Shown here in pieces: positions 22,763-25,000 of a stretch of 25,000 bases of DNA. The first letter of the stretch is position 1. Each line of letters begins with the position of its first letter. Source of the DNA: Symbiodinium natans (Eukaryota; Sar; Dinophyceae; Suessiales; Symbiodiniaceae); contig CAJNDS010000272.1 in the NCBI GenBank assembly GCA_905221605.1, positions 45,001-70,000 on the forward strand. The letters run 5' to 3'. The translations under genes and the position numbers were made by a program. A model generated the notes under the pieces. The model saw nothing but the letters and a program-made list of their open reading frames with translations, did no database searches and was not told where the DNA came from.

Positions 22763-22859
22763 CCGCGAGCTCTCTGCACTGACGTGCCCGAGAAGCCCAA
22801 AAGCATAAACAAAGAGCAGGATGCCCTGGCGTTGCTCACCACAGGGATGCTCTGTATGG
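22763..22859 (+). CDS. Candidate exon 2 of the plus-strand frame
   Basis: After CCCGAAGAG the frame reads PRALCTDVPEKPKSINKEQD then ALALLTTGMLCMG, up to a G|GTTTCG edge. It continues the previous island in phase. On minus a membrane-like frame (GILLFVYAFGLLG) overlaps it; the strand is therefore unresolved. Confidence 0.4.
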
Positions 22860-22865
22860 GCCGGT

Positions 22866-22955
22866 TTCGGGTTTAGGGTTTAGGGTTTAGGGTTTAGGGT
22901 TTAGGGTTTAGGGTTTAGGGTTTAGGGTTTAGGGTTTAGGGTTTAGGGTTTAGGG
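22866..22955 (+). repeat. Pure TTTAGGG array (~13 copies)
   Basis: Opposite orientation to the array 110 bp to its left. Confidence 0.95.
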
Positions 22956-23150
22956 CTACTTCCCTACACTCGCCCCTCGAGGTTGAGCAACTTGAAACGC
23001 AACGGGAGGCGCCCTGAAGCGCCGGTTGCAGTAGAACTTTCTCATCTCTTCCAGGGTGTCTCGGAAGGAAAGACCCTCAACAGCTGATGATGAGCGCGCC
23101 GTGCTGCGCGAGGAGTTTGCCCACCACACCTCCGGAACTCTCGGGCTTCC
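22956..23150. other. Island with strong open frames on both strands
   Basis: Minus: a frame of about 60 codons with SFRDTLEEMRKFYCNRRFRA. Plus: a polypyrimidine-AG (CTTTCTCATCTCTTCCAG|G) followed by a frame with ADDERAVLREEFAHH. One of the two is probably coding. Confidence 0.45.
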
Positions 23151-23270
23151 TAAGCCCTAAGCCCTAAGCCCTAAACCCTAAACCCTAAACCCTAAACCCT
23201 GAACCCTAAACCCTAAACCCTAACCCTAAACATCCCTAAACCCTGAATCCTGAACCCTAAAAACCTATCA
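23151..23270 (-). repeat. CCCTAAG/CCCTAAA array
   Basis: About 15 mixed copies. Confidence 0.9.
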
Positions 23271-23423
23271 ACCCTACGACTCGGCTCTAGAAGGACTTCT
23301 TCTCAATCAGACAGGGCGGAGGTGCTCACGTTCCCAAACTTGGCCCTGGCTCGTTTTCCTGGCTAACGTTGCACCACCTCTGGCTCTACACTCTAGATGC
23401 CCGACTAGTCACAAGCTCCAAAC

Positions 23424-23500
23424 GTTTAGGGTTTAGGGTTTAGGGTTTAGGGTTTAGGGTTTAGGGTTTTAGGGTTTTAGGGTTTTAGGGTTTAGGGTAC
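23424..23500 (+). repeat. TTTAGGG then TTTTAGGG array
   Basis: Six heptamers followed by three octamers with an extra T. Confidence 0.95.
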
Positions 23501-23509
23501 TACTCAACT

Positions 23510-23840
23510 ACAGCATTTCTGACTGTTCACAGGCTTCAAACGCTGCAAATATCTTCCGCAAATTCTACAAGCTCCACATGCTGCAAGCTGAAGCATTTCT
23601 GGAGTTCACAAGCTCAAAACGCTGTGAAGAACAGCATTGTGATGCTGTAAATTACAACACTAATTGCAGTCTTTGCTTAGGCTGCTAAAACATGTGGGTT
23701 GTGACATTCCATGAAGAAAGTTTGCATAGCTTAGGGCACGGGGTGCGGGGGGTGCGGGGGGGGGGGGGGGTGGGCCAACCTTACCAAGCCAAACCAGCCA
23801 GGGCCACCCTTAGGCTTGCTAATTAGGAAAGAGTGAAACA
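23510..23840. repeat. Diverged ~100-bp tandem duplication and a G-run
   Basis: AGCATTTCTG...TTCACA-GCTTCAAACGCTG (23512) recurs as AGCATTTCTGGAGTTCACAAGCTCAAAACGCTG (23592). A G13-14 run is at 23757-23770. No gene is seen. Confidence 0.65.
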
Positions 23841-23844
23841 CTGG

Positions 23845-23905
23845 AGGGTTTGGGGTTTAGGGTTTAGGGTTTAGGGTTTATGGTTTAGGGTTTAGGGCTT
23901 AGGGT
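23845..23905 (+). repeat. TTTAGGG array
   Basis: About eight imperfect copies. Confidence 0.9.
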
Positions 23906-24372
23906 TTCTGAACTGAATCCATAAGCCCAGCCTTCTTGGAGATGCAACCCAGGTGGACAGCGCACAGCGTGATCGACGCGATCGACGATGTGGTCGCTGC
24001 CGCTGGACGAGCGGGTTGACTCACTGCTGCTGCCGCGCCGATCCGCGGCAACCGTGCGCCTCAAGCCGGACCCTTCCCGCTAACTCTGAGAACCCACACG
24101 AACTCACAAAGCCCTGGAGACTCTTCTCTGCAAAAAACTGTGCAAGGAGTTGCGCGCGTGGAGCAACCTCACGCCTACCATAGGACTGGACCATCCTCTG
24201 AACCTGTTGTTGCCTTGTCCCTTCCTTCTGAGGGCGGCACCAAGCCACACGTACTTTTGAGAGCGGCGCCCAAACAGCCCTGAACAACCGGGGCGCATTT
24301 CGAAACGGCCTCTCAACGCAGATCAAAACGGCCTTGAAGAATCTCTTCACAATGCCCTGGGCCCTGGGCACC
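23906..24372 (-). other. Island with a 116-codon minus frame and an opposing plus frame
   Basis: The minus frame (24021-24371) begins after CCCAG|GGC (24356) with GIVKRFFKAVLICVERPFRN and has no ATG at its 5' end. The plus strand is open for about 53 codons (24089-24250) with ALETLLCKKLCKELRAWSNL. Both have G/C-ending codons. Minus is preferred because the next exon on its 5' side is also minus. Confidence 0.4.
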
Positions 24373-24440
24373 CTAGGGTTTAGGGTTTGGGGTTTAGGGT
24401 TTAGGGTTTAGGGCTTAGGGCTTAGGGCTTAGGGTTTAGG
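24373..24440 (+). repeat. TTTAGGG/CTTAGGG array
   Basis: About ten copies. Confidence 0.9.
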
Positions 24441-24459
24441 GACCCCCCCCCTAGTTGAC

Positions 24460-24558
24460 CCCCAAACTCTTCCGAGATTCGGCTCCCGCGCTGCATCGCA
24501 GCCGAAAGTCTTCCCAGAGCAAGCGCGATCCGCACTTGGGGCTCCTCCTTTGCCGCAA
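24460..24558 (-). CDS. Candidate helical-repeat exon
   Basis: Reads AAKEEPQVRIALALGRLSAA then MQRGSRISEEFG, between CTCAAG|TT and a G|GTCAAC donor. The pattern is that of a HEAT/ARM-type helix pair; no family is fixed. Confidence 0.6.
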
Positions 24559-24596
24559 CTTGAGATGTGGTGGGCTTTTCCCCCCAAAACTAGAGT

Positions 24597-24640
24597 ACCA
24601 TTATTATTATTATTATTATTCTTCTTCTTCTTTTTATTAG
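24597..24640. repeat. (ATT)n then (TTC)n microsatellite
   Basis: Seven ATT units followed by TTC units. Confidence 0.95.
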
Positions 24641-24675
24641 CGAGTGCCGTAGTTCTTTGGCTCTTCATGATGGCA

Positions 24676-24733
24676 CCCTAAAACCTAAACCCTAAACCCT
24701 AAACCCTAAACCCTAAACCCTAAACCCTAAACA
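24676..24733 (-). repeat. CCCTAAA array (~8 copies)
   Basis: Pure except for the first unit. Confidence 0.95.
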
Positions 24734-24840
24734 CCTCATATGCTGGATGCTTAAGGGTCAGGGTTCAAGCCTCAGATCTTCCGGGTTCAGAGCTCGGAAG
24801 CGCTTCTCTAAACTCAATCGAAGCAAGCCGCCATGAGAAG

Positions 24841-25000
24841 GGTTCAGGGTTGGGGGGTTTAGGGGGTTTTGGGGGGTTTAGGGGGTTTAGGGGGTTTAGG
24901 GGGTTTAGGGGGTTTAGGGGGTTTAGGGGCTTTAGGGGGTTTAGGGGCTTTAGGGGGTTTAGGGGCTTTAGGGGGTTTAGGGGCTTTAGGGGGTTTAGGG
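24841..25000 (+). repeat. TTTAGGGGG nonamer array, continuing beyond the window
   Basis: Nine-base units TTTAGGGGG, which in the last 80 bp alternate regularly with the ten-base CTTTAGGGGG, giving a higher-order unit of about 19 bp. Confidence 0.95.

Noticed and set aside
1-25000. Many open frames ending in LNPKP, NPKP or LGFRV
   Set aside because: These tails are direct translations of CCCTAAA or TTTAGGG copies and not protein sequence.
24841-25000. A chromosome end (true telomere) at the right edge
   Set aside because: The unit is TTTAGGGGG/CTTTAGGGGG and not the heptamer, and similar arrays occur throughout, so this is another internal array; the window simply stops here.
1-25000. CRISPR array, bacterial operon, tRNA or rRNA genes
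   Set aside because: The repeats lack unique equal-length spacers. No Shine-Dalgarno-led long frames, cloverleaf or rRNA core motifs were found.
1-25000. Dinoflagellate spliced-leader sequence (relic) as proof of the lineage
   Set aside because: I looked for the conserved CCATTTTGGCTCAAG core and found only unrelated TTGGCTCAG matches (about 990 and 8011).

Overview
**Organism.** This is a nuclear, intron-dense eukaryotic window, most likely from a dinoflagellate (Symbiodiniaceae-like; inference). Three things point there. Plant/alveolate-type telomere heptamers (TTTAGGG/CCCTAAA) occur internally more than 50 times. Coding DNA comes as 30-115 nt mini-exons. Exon junctions that can be fixed from conserved protein domains use GC or GA donors more often than GT, and always an AG|G acceptor. 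No bacterial gene, tRNA, rRNA or CRISPR array was seen. I did not find a dinoflagellate spliced leader, so the assignment stays an inference.

**Layout.** Most legible coding sequence lies on the minus strand. (i) About 4.35-11.8 kb: a gene of roughly 25-27 exons that I assembled by reading frame and splice phase. It encodes a MIB/HERC2 domain, a RING finger split over several exons, TRAF-type zinc fingers, then coiled-coil segments and a stop codon at 4352-4354. This is a ubiquitin-ligase-like architecture. (ii) About 14.97-18.4 kb: six phase-0 mini-exons that join into a three-repeat TPR domain with the residues of an Hsp70/Hsp90 'carboxylate clamp'. (iii) 19.3-20.3 kb: further minus exons, one carrying a protein-prenyltransferase alpha-subunit-type PExxxxWNYR motif. 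(iv) Weaker, sometimes strand-ambiguous exon candidates at 0.6-4.1 kb, 12.1-14.3 kb and 22.5-24.6 kb. Whether (i) and (ii) are one transcription unit cannot be decided here.

**Between the exons.** The introns are filled with telomere-like arrays in both orientations, including locally homogenised variants with 7, 8 and 9 bp units. They also hold poly-C/poly-G runs, AT, TTC and ACAAT microsatellites, a ~340 bp inverted-repeat element, and a dispersed T-tract/A-tract element. From 20.4 to 22.4 kb lies an almost array-free island made of two tandem diverged copies of a ~0.75-0.95 kb unit. At 2.43-2.96 kb there is a degenerate ~22 bp satellite.

**Limits.** The exon chains rest on manual translation, domain consensus and phase agreement. 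No alignment, RNA or database search was available. Exons inside recognised domains are firm. Exons called only from an open frame plus splice-like edges are tentative and scored so.
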